In this document: one piece after another, positions 26,262 to 37,635 of the stretch | Numbering within the stretch: the stretch's first letter is position 1 | Layout of the letters: every line of letters begins with the position of its first letter | Assembly (NCBI GenBank): GCA_023678885.1 | Contig: CM042993.1 | Coordinates: 4,734,501 to 4,798,500 of the forward strand | DNA: 64,000 nucleotides | Direction: 5' to 3' | Source of the DNA: Pogostemon cablin | Lineage: Eukaryota; Streptophyta; Magnoliopsida; Lamiales; Lamiaceae | Notes under the pieces: model-generated | The model's input: only the letters and a program-made list of their open reading frames with translations | What the model was told of the DNA's origin: nothing | Databases searched by the model: none | Program-made: the position numbers and the translations under genes

Positions 26262-27450
26262 TACAATATATAACTAATGAAAAGTGATAACATTATCTTG
26301 TCGTAAACTATTTCATGATACATTAATGATTATGTGTTGATATCACTCGACAAAAAGTGAAATTTAAATTCTAATTGAGACAAAAAAAAAATACTCTATA
26401 CGTTCATCTTTAATCTATCAATTTTACTATATTGGACTGTTCACTCCTAATCTATCTATTTTCTCTTTGAAACATACGAGACTCATATTTCCCACTAATA
26501 CAACTAAAACATGGAATACACACTCTCTACTAATACAACTACCCACTAAACATAAAATAATAATACTCCTTAATCTACGTGTAAAAAGTAAATATAGATT
26601 GACGTTGGCCATAAGGAGTATTAAAATTTTACTTACGATGAATGGAGTGTATTGAACAAATATATTATTCTGTCGCCGATAACGTATATATTTTTTCATT
26701 TTGGGTGTCTGCTCTAAAAGTATAAAATTTTATTTTTTAAATGCATGGTACCCACACACATCAGTAATACAATTAATATATGAGACTCAAACACTCATTA
26801 ATACAACTACACATTACACATAAAATAATACAACTTCTTAATCAACGTGAAAAAAACAATATGACGGACGGAGAGAGTATTTTTTATCACTTTTCATAAA
26901 AAATATTATTTCTTATATTCCTTAAACAAATTTACACTCACTATTATTTTTCGTCCCATAAATAAGATCACTCTCCTAAATAAAGAAATACCAACAGACA
27001 ATCGCACCACCACACACCAAAATTTTCAAAGTTTTACAATTCGCATAACTCATTTTATAAATTACGTCTCTCCGTCCCATAAAACAATTCACGTTTATTG
27101 TTATAATTGTTTAAAGAAAATTGTTATTTTCGATCAAATTTGTAGACTTTAGAGTGTATTGTAGTACTATTTTTTAATAATAAAAAAGGATAAAAAAATG
27201 GTCTGAGCATAAAAAAGAATGACTAATTTAAAATTAAAATAATTTTTAAGGTTGTTATATATATATATTCGAAATAGAAAGGATTTTGTGATAAAGAAAA
27301 AGTGAAGCAGGTCATAAAATAATTTTGCTAGAATTCTGTATTAAAAGTAATCATAAACTTCTTTATGGGAACCTTGGAACATAAATTAATGGGCAAAAAC
27401 ATGTGTTTCGGCTCATGCTGTCCGCCTTTAAAATTTTGTATTAAATTGTA

Positions 27451-27771
27451 CTCCCTCCGTCCCGGGAAGTATTTCGCGTATTGGTGTGCGCGGAGTTTAA
27501 GAAAATTTTGTATTTTTATGTATAAAGTAAGAAAGAGAATATATATTTTAGTTGATTTAATGAAAAAGGTGTGTAAAGTTATTGAGAGATGTGGAAAAAG
27601 TGTGTAAAGTTTTTGGGAGATGTGAAAAAGTAAGTATTATATTGGGATATGTGTAAAAAGTGAGTATTAGTATAATGTATTTTTTACCAAATTTAGTAAA
27701 AGTAAAATGTGAAATACTTTGAGGGACGGATGAAAAAGGAAAGTGTGAAATACTTTGGGGGACGGAGGGAG
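27451..27771. mobile_element. Stowaway-like MITE, about 321 bp
   Basis: Ends CTCCCTCCGTCCC and GGGACGGAGGGAG are perfect inverted repeats flanked by TA. A second internal end-like sequence (TTTGAGGGACGGATG at 27718) suggests a nested or partly duplicated right end. Confidence 0.8.
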
Positions 27772-28039
27772 TATATCATTTAGTATAAAGATGTGTACTC
27801 TTGTATTAATGAAAAATGTATACCTTTTAAAACAAAATGACGTACCTTTATTAATTAAAGTATATACCCACATAATAAAATAATGTACTCTTACCCATAA
27901 TATTAAATTCTAAAGTCTCGGTGTGTCCCGTGCGCAAGCCTTGCTCAAATTAATTTCACTTATCACATTATTATCGTGATATGTATTGTTAACTGTGACC
28001 TAATTATAATGTCACATTTAGATATATAGGAAAAACCCT

Positions 28040-28135
28040 AATTTAAATGAAAAATTCAGAAATGCAAGGAAAAACGATTAGTAAATTAATTTAAATGAAA
28101 ATTTCAGAAATGCAAGGAAAAACGATTAGTAAATT
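28040..28135. repeat. Tandem duplication, 48-bp unit, two copies
   Basis: Units start AATTTAAATGA at 28040 and 28088 and share 'ttcagaaatgcaaggaaaaa' with one visible mismatch. Located downstream of the thaumatin-like gene's stop, possibly in its 3' flank. Confidence 0.9.
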
Positions 28136-28292
28136 AATTTATAAAATAAAAGCCCAATTAAACTACAGAACAGCAGATACAGAGAAAGAAAGAGAAAAAG
28201 CAAATACAGGCAGCCAGCAACGTTCCTTTTTCTCTCCACTCACGACAGACGACTCAACACGTAAACCTAGAAAGCAAGACACACGGCGTCGT

Positions 28293-29045
28293 TTAGTGGC
28301 AGAAAATCACTTTAAGCTCACGTGGCGCAGAGCACTCATGCATGAGCGATGGCTTATCGTGCGCATATGTGAACGTCTCCGGACACGCGTGCTTGAAAAA
28401 CCTCGAATAGCTCGACTCGCCGCACGTCGCCGGACTATTGTAGTGCCCACGGCAGCACAGCTCGTCCGTCCCGAAGGCGGCGCAACCGCTCTTGCACCCC
28501 ACCACGCCGCCGTGCGTCGGCCCCCTCACCTGCAGCGCGTGCGGGCACGTCTGGCGCAGATCCGCCTTGCAACCCACCACGGGACACTGCCCCTTCCCCT
28601 CGTGCGGCGTTACCGTCATCGGAAGGTTGAACCCATCGACGAGGCTGACGCCGTACGAGGAGAAGTCGTCGTGGCCGTGGTGGAGGGAGAACTGGGCGAG
28701 CGTGGCGGGGGCTGCGCCGCCCAGGCCGTTGCACTCGAGGCGGCCGCCGCAGTCGCCGGTGGCGCAGGAGAAGTGGCCGTGGGCGTAGGAGCAGTCGGTT
28801 CGGGCCCAGATGCGGCCGGACCAGTGGGCGGTGGGGGCGGGGAAGGAGCGGTGGTTGTTGGTGGTGAGGGCGAAGCCGCCGCGCTCGAGGGTGGGGTGGC
28901 CGGCGTTGGCTTGGATGGCGGGCCAGATGGTGAAGGGGCAGTGGTTTACGACTGTGAGGATGAACTCGGGGTGCGTAGCATTGGAGAGGGTGCACAGGAT
29001 AAGAATGAGGGAGAGAGAAAGGAGAGAGGTGGAAGTGGCTGCCAT
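28293..29045 (-). CDS. Thaumatin-like protein (PR-5 family)
   Basis: Intronless, 250 residues. A signal peptide (MAATSTSLLSLSLILILCTL, then SNA) targets it to the secretory pathway. The mature part begins THPEFILTVVNHCPFTIWPA and contains all 16 cysteines of full-length thaumatin-like proteins. Family blocks include TGDCGGRLECNGLGG, VSLVDGFNLPM, ELCCRGHYNSPATC and FFKHACPETFTYAHD. It ends LKVIFCH, where many relatives have an FCP-type end. Members act in the apoplast in defence or development, some on beta-glucans; substrate here is unknown. An upstream in-frame ATG (29141) was rejected because a TATA box lies between it and 29045. The gene is very GC-rich compared with its AT-rich surroundings, which creates long spurious ORFs on the other strand. 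Confidence 0.93.
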   Translation of the reverse strand: MAATSTSLLSLSLILILCTLSNATHPEFILTVVNHCPFTIWPAIQANAGHPTLERGGFALTTNNHRSFPAPTAHWSGRIWARTDCSYAHGHFSCATGDCGGRLECNGLGGAAPATLAQFSLHHGHDDFSSYGVSLVDGFNLPMTVTPHEGKGQCPVVGCKADLRQTCPHALQVRGPTHGGVVGCKSGCAAFGTDELCCRGHYNSPATCGESSYSRFFKHACPETFTYAHDKPSLMHECSAPRELKVIFCH

Positions 29046-29085
29046 TTTTTCTGATTTGCCTGTCTGTAAGCTCTGTGTAGCGTTT

Positions 29086-29095
29086 CTATATATAG
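29086..29095 (-). promoter_or_regulatory. TATA box of the thaumatin-like gene
   Basis: CTATATATAG lies about 41 bp upstream of the chosen ATG, giving a predicted start of transcription near 29060 and a very short leader. This supports 29045 as the start codon. Confidence 0.65.
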
Positions 29096-29765
29096 AGGGA
29101 GCCAAGGTGTTTTTACCTACATTTTGGATTTTTAGTGACATTTTGTTTTAACATTTTTTATGTCACCTTTCATACAAATGAAAGAGTAGTAGAAAACTAG
29201 AAATATAAGAGGAAAACTATATGTAAAAAAATACGTGACACCATAAAATTGATACGTGTATAAGGGAATGGAAGGAATATTTCCTCAAAAATATATATCA
29301 AAAGTACACATTTTCGGCATTTAAAGCAGCTAGTTCAAAATTATTTGTTAATTTCTTTTTTTAAAGACCCAACTTATATTCATATAATAATACTTTTAGC
29401 TTTGAGGAGTACACCGTATATTGTTTTATTTTACTAAAATTTATCATTAGCTTTTAATTTATTATTTAAAAATATTAATAAAATGAGTAATGAAAATATA
29501 TATTTTTGATACCCATCAAAAAGGTGTGAATGTAAATGACACTGGGGATAATAATTAATTAATGTAAGGGGACCCACCAAATGTAGCATATTCCTATTTT
29601 AAACAAAATTTGAAATCTAATTATTAATACAACTACACATCATACATTAAAATATTATTTTTTAATTCTCGTATAAAAAATAAACTTAACTATTAGGACA
29701 TGACAGAGGAAGTATGAAATTTCAAAACTCGCTCTGTCCGCGCATAATACATTAAAATGACAAAA

Positions 29766-29845
29766 ACTCATGTGCTCCCAGGGACACATCGTGCCCCTAT
29801 GGAAACACAAGAATTAAAACTCTTGTGTTTCCATGGAGTTTTTTT
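29766..29845. repeat. Inverted repeat with 'gggacacatcgtgcccc' end
   Basis: A hairpin-like repeat around ACACAAGAATTAAAACTCTTGTGT, preceded by GGGACACATCGTGCCCCTA. A relative lies at 49555-49650 (GGGGACACACCGTGCCCCCA) and a possible half at 16150. Confidence 0.55.
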
Positions 29846-30596
29846 ATCTCGATATATATTAAAATACTTTATTCTTTAAATCTTGTGCAAAAAACAAACC
29901 TAACAATTAGGATAGGACTGAATGTGTATAGAATTTCAAATACTCACTCTATCCATATACAATTTACTTTTTACACATAGATTAATAAGTATAATTATTT
30001 AATGTGTATTGAATAATTATATATTAGTAGATGTGTGACCCCATATATTAAAAAGGAAAATATAATCCCAACAACTTTATTAATTTTCTTAAATTACCAA
30101 TTTACATTTACTTTTTCTTATACTATATATTTCTTCCGTCCCATGTTAAAGTTTACGTTTTCCATTTTTATTTGTCCAAATTTAAGGTTTACGTTTTCTT
30201 TTTTGTCAAGTTGGGCACGCACAAAATAATTAATTATTTCGTGTAGGGTCCACACACAATACTAATACAAATAATCACCTCACATTAAATATTATTTATT
30301 CCACATCACTACAAATTAAAATATTATATCTCTTAATCTACGTACAAAAAGCAAACGTAAACATTAACGCTGGATGAAGAGAGTATTAAAAAAATTCTTA
30401 ATCTCCTCATTTTCTTTTTGCACATGAATTAAGGAATATAATATAATTTAATGTGTAGTAGAATTATATATACTCCTATAATATTTTAATATGTAATGAG
30501 TGATTGTATTATTATTGAGTGTGTGTCCCATACGTAATGGATTGAGTGTAATAATATTATTTTGTGAGTCACACTAACTTAAAAGGAAAATTGATA

Positions 30597-30880
30597 CTCC
30601 CTCCGTCCTACCTTTGTTGTTATGTTTATTGTTTGCACAGAGATTAAGAAGAATTGTATTTTAATGTGTTGTCACGTGAGAGAAATAATATTATAATGTA
30701 AAGTGAGTAGTTGTATTAGTGGAATATTGTGGGCTCCATGGAGATATTTAATAGTTTTGTGTGGGTCACATCATCCAAAAATGAAAATGTAACATTAATT
30801 GTGGGACGCCCTTTTTTAGTAAGTGTAACAATAATCATGGGAACTTTGTATTGTAATATACTAAAATGGCGGAATGAAAG
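30597..30880. mobile_element. Stowaway-like MITE, right end degraded
   Basis: Left end CTCCCTCCGTCCTACC beside TA. The interior carries the 'gtgagtagttgtattagtgg' module shared with other long copies. The right end ('aaaatggcggaatgaaag') is poorly matched. Confidence 0.55.
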
Positions 30881-30987
30881 AGGATAGAGTGAGTGTTTTG
30901 AAAAAAAAAAGTAATGCACAAGATAGTTCCATGTAAAACGGTTTTACATGTTGCACTTTATAATTAAGAATGTATCTGCGCATAATA

Positions 30988-31265
30988 CTCTCGTTCCATA
31001 ATACCTTTCATACTTTTCTTATTGGTTTATCCAGAAAACCTTTCACACCCCAAAAAAGGAAACATCACTTTATTTAACAACCTTAAAAGTTATATTAATT
31101 TTAATTTTGTCACTCCTATTTTACACACATATTATTACTTTATACTTTTTTATTATCTAAAAATACTACAATACCCTCCAAAATCAATAAAATTGGTCAA
31201 AAATTGTAACTTTTCTTAATCAACGTGGAACAGTAAACGTTAAAAGTATTATGAGACAGAGGGAG
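30988..31265. mobile_element. Stowaway-like MITE, about 278 bp
   Basis: Ends CTCTCGTTCCATAATACC and GTATTATGAGACAGAGGGAG are inverted repeats flanked by TA. Confidence 0.65.
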
Positions 31266-31287
31266 TATTTAAAGACTGACTACCCAG

Positions 31288-32276
31288 TTCCGTGTTACAT
31301 CTCCTGTTACACTGCTCGGATGAGCGACAACCGACACGTGTACCTGGAGAGAGAATACTAACTCTGTACAAAGCGTCTGTTAACAGGTCTGGGCAAGGAA
31401 AGAATTATATTAGGAAATAAAGATTCTTTCCAAAAATTATTATTCCCAAACCTTCCATTATGGAATTGCCTCAACAATTCAATCGACGATCAGAATCAAC
31501 CATTTCATCAAAAGAATTCACAACTTCCCCTTCGCCATTCTCGAACCATAAGTTGCAGGTCTTCATCCAAGTTCATAAAAGACATCCTCAAGCATACAGA
31601 GTTATCCGGTACTAAATATGGCTCAGCCTTAATTATTGTCTTTTTTAATTTATTTTTATTCTTTTCATGTCTTTCTTTCTTCCCGTCATGATTTGGTCAG
31701 ATTGTTTGATTTCTGTTACCAAGTACTAGTTCGATTGTTTGATTCATGTTAGCACACACCAGGTGTTTGTAGAAATTCCTGAATGAAGTTATCAATAGAA
31801 GTACATGTGGTTGTATATCTTTCATATAGTTTTTGTTGTTTCGTTATGAATCTAGAAGGAATACATCGGCTCGGATTCTCTGTGTCATTTTGGTACATCA
31901 TCTCCTGTGCCAAAGCGTTGGATGGATGACACGTAGGAGAGAGGAAACTATACCCTAATCCTTAAACTCTAGGGGCAATGATTGGATTTAATTCCCCTCT
32001 TATGTGTCAATCACTTAACGCGTAGCACAAGAGATGATGCACGAAATGGGATAGAAGATCCGGTGTGGGAATCGATGTTAAATTCCATAATGGAAAGTTT
32101 GGGAAAAATAATTTTTGGTAAGAATCTTTATTTCCTAATATAATTCTTTCCTTGCCCAGACCTGAAACAAACGTTTTGTACAGAGCTAGTGTTCTCTCTC
32201 CAGGTACACGTGTCGCTCATTCGAGCAGTGTAATAGGAGATGTAATACGGAAGTGTAACACAACATCCGAGCCGGT
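31288..32276. mobile_element. Long inverted-repeat (fold-back) element, about 1 kb
   Basis: The left arm 31288-31467 and right arm 32081-32252 are inverted copies, mostly matching base for base (shared blocks include 'acacgtgtacctggagagag' and 'gtctgggcaaggaaagaatt'). The right arm extends further to CCGAGCCGG at 32276. The 613-bp spacer holds a nested family-M MITE (31866-32064) and about 400 bp of other sequence without a recognised ORF. The arm tips resemble family M, so this may be a larger relative. No transposase. Confidence 0.75.
31866..32064. mobile_element. Family-M MITE nested in the fold-back element
   Basis: Ends resemble TCGGCTCGGATTCTCTGTG and its complement. The flanks GGAATACAT and GGAATCGAT could be a degraded 9-bp TSD. 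Close relative of 19414-19605. Confidence 0.6.
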
Positions 32277-32782
32277 AAGAGATTGTCGTCTACTAGTTAA
32301 TTAATTACCCACAGGCCGCACCCTTGATTATATGGTAAATTGTAGTAATTCTACAGAGTAGGCCATTCCTTGAACAATAAACCATGGCTCATCCTCCTTA
32401 ACTTCACGTTTTAATTGCTTTTCAAATTTATGTTATGATTAATTTTTTAGACAAAGTGTTTTGTGAGATTGTGAGACTGGACCCATACTGAAATTTATGA
32501 ATAATAAGTATGATTTTTTAATATTTCGCTGATCCATTTCACAATATATCTCAAATATATCCTTGTAATTAACCAGAAATTAACCTTTATGTAATGGTTT
32601 AGTTTAAAAGGATTTCGTTGTCAATATGTTACACATTAATCTTCAAACCACCACCATTGTTGCAATAATATACAGTACTCCTAATAAATTAAAAACGCGA
32701 ACATTGTACAGAGACATAAAAAAATGTAAGTCACTACATGTACATATATTTATCATTACACGACAAGATAATGGACGTTTAA

Positions 32783-35700
32783 TTAGTCCAAATCCGGACA
32801 ATTAAGAGCCACCTTAATCTTCTGAACAGTGGAGCTTATAAGACTGTGGACTGTAGCAACTGACTCCATATTAAGCTGCTTCGACTTTGAGCTACAACAA
32901 CCCAATATCTGAAATGCAACCGTCAGCAGTGACCCTGAATTACCCTCCACTGAACCCTTCTCCGATCGACCGTCGCACGAGATCACGTATCCCGATGGAA
33001 GGATCGGGATCCGCATGGTGTCGTCGCCGTTCACGACCGAAGTTATAGCCGGCAGGTCGATCGGAGCGTAAACTATGGATGCTCCGAGGGAGTCGATGCT
33101 ACTCTCTTGGAGCATCAATATGTTCTCCTTAGGGACAAATGGCTGGTACAAGGGCATTTTAGTCAATTCTCAATGAGAGTAAATAAATTAAGTCGAGTGA
33201 AATCGAGTTGTCCGAAAATGATTACTTGGATTATGGAGATGCAATTTCCTGGATCCGTCCCCGTTGATATGCGCGCAATTGCGTTTACAGGATTTCCACA
33301 CGATAAGATATCCCACTGCATGCATGCATTTTACTACTTAAATATTTAAGTAAGAGTCGAGTCGAGTTGAGACGAGTGGAGTTTACCTGGGCTCGTTTGG
33401 TGTCGTCTTTGAAGAAGTCGAAGAGCTTGTGAGTGGAGAAAGGAAGCCAAAGAGATGTAGCTGCAGTGACAACCAGCCCCTGAGGTTGTCCAATTCCATT
33501 GCTTTTTCTGAGGGACACTCGAACACCACTGTTGTTCAGTTCGGACAAATGGGGGAAATCTAATCTATCCGACATGCTCAATATTTCACATAGACTCTTC
33601 ACCATTCTGTGCGAAAGTCTCATCAGATTCCTCCGCCCTTCCGACGAGTTAATAACTAACAACCAAACCAAATAATGAGACGACAAATGTAAATGAGTAG
33701 TTTAAGCACCGATTATGCTTATTTGGCGAGGCCTTTTCAATATTGAAAAGGCCTCGTCAAATAATCATATAATGGCACTCATTATTGGATATAGATATAG
33801 TCTTATAGATATACCTCCTTCGAGTTCATTATTTTTGGGGGTTATAGTTAGCCCCATAGAACATGCCGCCACTCGTTGGCATGTTCTCTGGAGTGTGGTT
33901 ATCCATCGTTTGGCTCCGTAGGCTTGGCAACCGCAAACAAGATCTCGATATAGACGATGGGTCAGAGATTTATCGTCTACTTGAACATGCTCCATCCACG
34001 TAATCTATGACCATCACGCATGACATGATGATCAACAACACGTGTGCATGTGTGTATTGATGAGATGAATATGATGAAGTGATGAGTACATGAACTTACA
34101 GATGAGTTTCCATTGGGTATATCTTCTATCATGCATCCTGATGGAAGCTTCCAAGAACGAGTTGGAGCAGCATCTTGTACTTGTTTGATGAAATCATAGG
34201 ATACATCCACCACCACCCATGTCTTGGCGTTATGCTGTTGGACGAATCGAATGAAGAAGAACTCTCTCGGAGCCACAAGAGGCGACAGAATGTGCATCTT
34301 CTCGTACATCTAAAATCACAAAACAAACATCACCTTAAATGTTTTCGTTAGTTGAGTTCTGATAATAAAGAACCCTACGACTGCATTAATGATTGATACT
34401 TTGGTTTGACATCTCCTATGCTACTTCATTGGATGGGTGGCAATTACGAGAAAATATTGGAACCATGCCCTAAGTCAACATATAAACTCTAGGGGTAAGA
34501 GATAGGATTTCTCGTCCAAAATTATCACAAGACATCTCGTGCCACAAAAAGGTTCTTACCAAATGTAAAGAACCGTTGAGTAAGACTGCAGCATGATCAA
34601 GAACTTGGATGGTTCTCGCCTTCGTCACGATAGTTGGAAACATGTCCCTCCATTTATCCTACATGCAGAAGTGCAACATGAGACGAGTTGTGAGACGAGA
34701 AGGGTTGGATGCGCATGCATACCAATACAATACCGGATCAAGAAAGGCCTCGACTAAGTGAGGCGGGGACATGGCGACCTCGCCCGAGTGTTTGGAGGAT
34801 TCGACCCGAGCATTGGCGGATTTGAAATGGGTGGGCTTGGGGAAGAGCTTGTCGTAGCTGTCGCGATGAAGCATGTATCTGCCGTCAGCAGGAGAGGTGA
34901 TCCAGACAGGATCATTCATGCGTAGAAGCTCCACAACTTCATCCATGGCTGACATGGCTGTCTCTATAATCAGAGCTTTATCCATCTCCTGCAATCCGTT
35001 CCAAGGATACGGCGATCTGACAGGATTAATGTCTGAATCTCCTGCAGGTGTGTAGGAGTACGTACTATCAAGTGTAGCTGGTGAATTCCCAGTGTAGTTG
35101 GAGAAGAAGCTCATTGTTCTTTCATGCTGAAGTTAAAATAATTGTACTTTAGTTAAATTAATGGGTAATTATATAGGAAAAAAAAATCTACTAACATTTT
35201 GTATTCCATTTTTATACTTTCGATCTCCTCAAAATACTACGAATAGACATCCTTACAATATTACTACAATATTACAAAATTTTCATATTCTTTTTACAAA
35301 TAATCTCATCTATATTAATATACTTTATTCCATTACCCAAAATTAATGCTTATATTAAACAAATTATTTTTCTTAAACTCCGTATAATCAAATACTTGTA
35401 TGTATATTGGCTACGGTACAATTTTTTTAAATTTGTTAAATACATGTATACAATTTTTTCTTCAATCTATATGATGTCGACTAAATTTTTCACACGAGCT
35501 ATAAGTTCAATTAATTAAATTCCATAACTTCTACGGTTCGGATCTTCTGTTACATTTTGGTGTTACATCTGTTACAAACTGTTGAATGATTGACACGTAG
35601 GATAAACTAATCTATACCCTAACAATCAATCCTAAGGGAAAATGTTGAGATTTTCCTCTCCGCATATATAAGTGTCACTCATCTAACAGGAGATGTAACA

Positions 35701-37635
35701 CCAAAATGTAACAGGACATCCAAGATCTAACTTCTAATGACTACTTTTGTAATTTACTCATCCACAGACACAATTATATGCTTGTCACATGCATGCTATA
35801 AAATCAAGGCAGGTGTTCAGTTTATGAATTGAGTGCCTTACTAAGTCATGGTATTAATTTGTTGTATGAATTGCTCGTGAAATTGTTCGGAATAATTTTT
35901 CATCGATCATGTGTATATATTACCCCACTTTTATAAAAAGAAAATATACATGTATCATTGAACCCATGTCGTATAATGGCCTCAAGCAAATTTTCTCACT
36001 ATGTATTAAGAAAGATAAGATTGCAATTAGGGTAAATTAATGAATATATATACCTGTTGTCTCAAAAGAGAATTTTCATTCCTCAAAGAGAGCAAATTAG
36101 GTGGTGGATGTTGTATAGAGGCATGACAAGATGGACAAATGATGTTTTTGAGGGCTTCTCTCATGCTTATATTCTCACACTCCAGCCTTTCATTCTCTGC
36201 TCGAAGGGCATTATTATCTGCTCTTTCATTCTGGCTCTGAAATTAATTACGACTATATATTATAAAACGGTTCGGATCTTCTATTACATTTGATGTTACA
36301 TCTCCTGTTACAAACCGTTGGATGATTGACGATAGACTAATCTATACCCTAACAATCAACCCTAAGAGAAAGGGTTGAGATTTTTCTCTCCGCATACGTG
36401 TCACTCATCTAACACGTGTAACAGGAGATGTAACACAAAAATGTAACAGGACATCTGATACCATTATAAAAGAGTGTTTGGTTTATTAAAATTATTAAAT
36501 AGGTTAATAAGGCTTGAAAATGTTAAAGACAATTAATGAACATGAGAATTGCCTCAATTAATTTCATGGGATATTATAACTCATCTACCCTCATATTGTG
36601 ATCCAACGAGCCCTTTAACTAAAAAACTTAGAAAAAAATAAAGTCTGCTTAAATGCAATTAGTATGTAACCTCTCTTATTTTTAATATTTGTCAATATAT
36701 GAGTACGAAATAATAATGTTTGCAAAATGAAGGCACGGTAACTTAATGTGCCCCAATTTCATACAAATATGTCTTTATTTACATGAAAATATATTCGTAA
36801 ATGGTGAGTTAATTATATATCCTAATTTAATCAATCTAAAAATGTGTTGATCATTCTCTTGTTCTAGACGTTAATACGGTCACCAGTCATCAACAATACA
36901 CATGTAACACTCGGAATATACCTTAGATATCTTGTTACATTTTAGTGTTACATCTCATATTACACGTGTTAGATGAGTGACACGTATGCAGAGAGTAAAA
37001 TCTCAACCTTTCCCCTTAGGGTTGATTGTTAGGGTATACATTAGTTTATCCTACGTGTCAATCATCCAACATTTGTAACAGGAGATGTAACACCAAAATG
37101 TAACAGGATATCTGAACCGCTCGGAATAGGTAGTTAACATCTAGAATAAGAGATAAAAATATTCCAAATACCTTTTTTTGAGTTCTCTTGTTTTGAAACC
37201 AGAACTTTATTTGCTTAGGATCAAGACCTAATTCCTTGCCCAATTGCACTCTTTGGTTCTCATCAGGGTGTGGAAATTCCCTAAAAAATCTTTCACCAAA
37301 AAAAAAACAAGGAAAATATAAGAAAATTAAAAAATTAAAAAATTTAAGACTCAGTTGCCCTGTCTGTACATAATAATTTACTAAATATGAGATTAAGATT
37401 TTCAAGAAAAAAACAACAAGAAGAAGTAGAACCATATATTATTATATACAAACAAACATGTTACGAATAATCAAAATAAATAAGTATAATTTATAGATTT
37501 AAAAAAAAAAAAGTGTAATTACGATTCAAGCTGCTGAATTTGGTGCGCAGAGTGACGATGATATTGTTTTTTGCCCTTTCTTGGATCCGAATTCGTTTCA
37601 TCACCCGACCCACTTCCTACATATGCTGAATCCAT
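32783..37635 (-). CDS. HD-ZIP class IV homeodomain-START transcription factor, divergent
   Basis: Ten coding exons on the minus strand: 37635-37523, 37289-37172, 36236-36054, 35126-34734, 34658-34560, 34309-34100, 34004-33815, 33655-33387, 33315-33226 and 33127-32783. Phases agree and give 669 residues. The homeodomain starts KKQYHRHSAHQIQQLES and helix 3 reads PKQIKFWFQNKRTQKK (the usual form is closer to RQIKFWFQNRRTQ). The zipper-loop-zipper has a CPSC loop (CPNC in most relatives). The START domain begins about EMDKALIIETAMSAMDEVV, and the START-associated region ends STVQKIKVALNCPD. Class IV members act in the nucleus of epidermal and, for some, seed tissues, and bind L1-box DNA. The protein is shorter than most relatives (roughly 700-830). 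Introns hold three family-M MITEs. A family-level call is safe; the subgroup is not. Confidence 0.9.
33721..33762. repeat. 42-bp near-perfect palindrome in an HD-ZIP IV intron
   Basis: Two 21-bp arms meet without a spacer around CAATATTG: ATTTGGCGAGGCCTTTTCAA and its complement, with one mismatch (GGCGAGG versus GACGAGG). It lies in the intron 33656-33814. Such a sequence can extrude as a cruciform or be a rearrangement footprint. Confidence 0.9.
34400..34555. repeat. Possible degraded family-M MITE in an HD-ZIP IV intron
   Basis: Contains 'gacatctcctatgc', 'ggatgggtggcaatta', 'atgccctaagtc' and 'agacatctcgtgccac', an order similar to the 19.4-kb and 31.9-kb copies, but heavily diverged. Confidence 0.4.
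35534..35727. mobile_element. Family-M MITE with perfect 9-bp TSD
   Basis: Inside an HD-ZIP IV intron. The element starts CGGTTCGGATCTTCTGTTAC; the other half carries 'ggagatgtaacaccaaaatg'. The flanking 9-bp TSD TAACTTCTA is identical at 35525-35533 and 35728-35736, which is typical of the Mutator superfamily. Confidence 0.9.
36268..36462. mobile_element. Family-M MITE with perfect 9-bp TSD
   Basis: Starts CGGTTCGGATC. The TSD ATTATAAAA is identical at 36259-36267 and 36463-36471. It sits only about 30 bp upstream, on the minus strand, of the exon at 36236-36054, so the insertion is close to a splice acceptor. Confidence 0.92.
36919..37119. mobile_element. Family-M MITE with perfect 9-bp TSD, opposite orientation
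   Basis: The right end CAGGATATCTGAACCG mirrors the left ends of the other two copies. The TSD CTCGGAATA is identical at 36910-36918 and 37120-37128. It lies in the same intron as the 36268 copy, about 50 bp from exon 37289-37172. Confidence 0.92.

Larger units (their letters stand above)
25620..28290. other. Intergenic; MITE-rich, no gene seen
   Basis: AT-rich spacer with two clear Stowaway-like elements (listed) and a third more degenerate one at about 26393-26660, whose ends read roughly 'actctatacgttcatc' and 'gatgaatggagtgt'. Short ORFs are chance. Confidence 0.45.
29100..31287. other. Intergenic, MITE-dense, no gene seen
   Basis: AT-rich. It contains a short inverted repeat (29766-29845) and Stowaway-like elements at 30597-30880 and 30988-31265. 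A further degraded one lies at about 30130-30385 ('cttccgtcccatgtt' to 'gctggatgaagagag'). Confidence 0.45.

Noticed and set aside
28095..29054. 319-residue plus-strand ORF
   Set aside because: It is the reverse complement of the thaumatin-like gene; its length is an effect of high GC content. The minus-strand protein has all 16 family cysteines.
29046..29141. Upstream in-frame ATG for the thaumatin-like protein
   Set aside because: It would place the TATA box inside the coding region and bury the signal peptide.
36650..36657. TAAATGCA, a match to the L1 box, in an HD-ZIP IV intron
   Set aside because: An 8-bp match in very AT-rich DNA is expected by chance several times in the window; no clustering or promoter position supports it.
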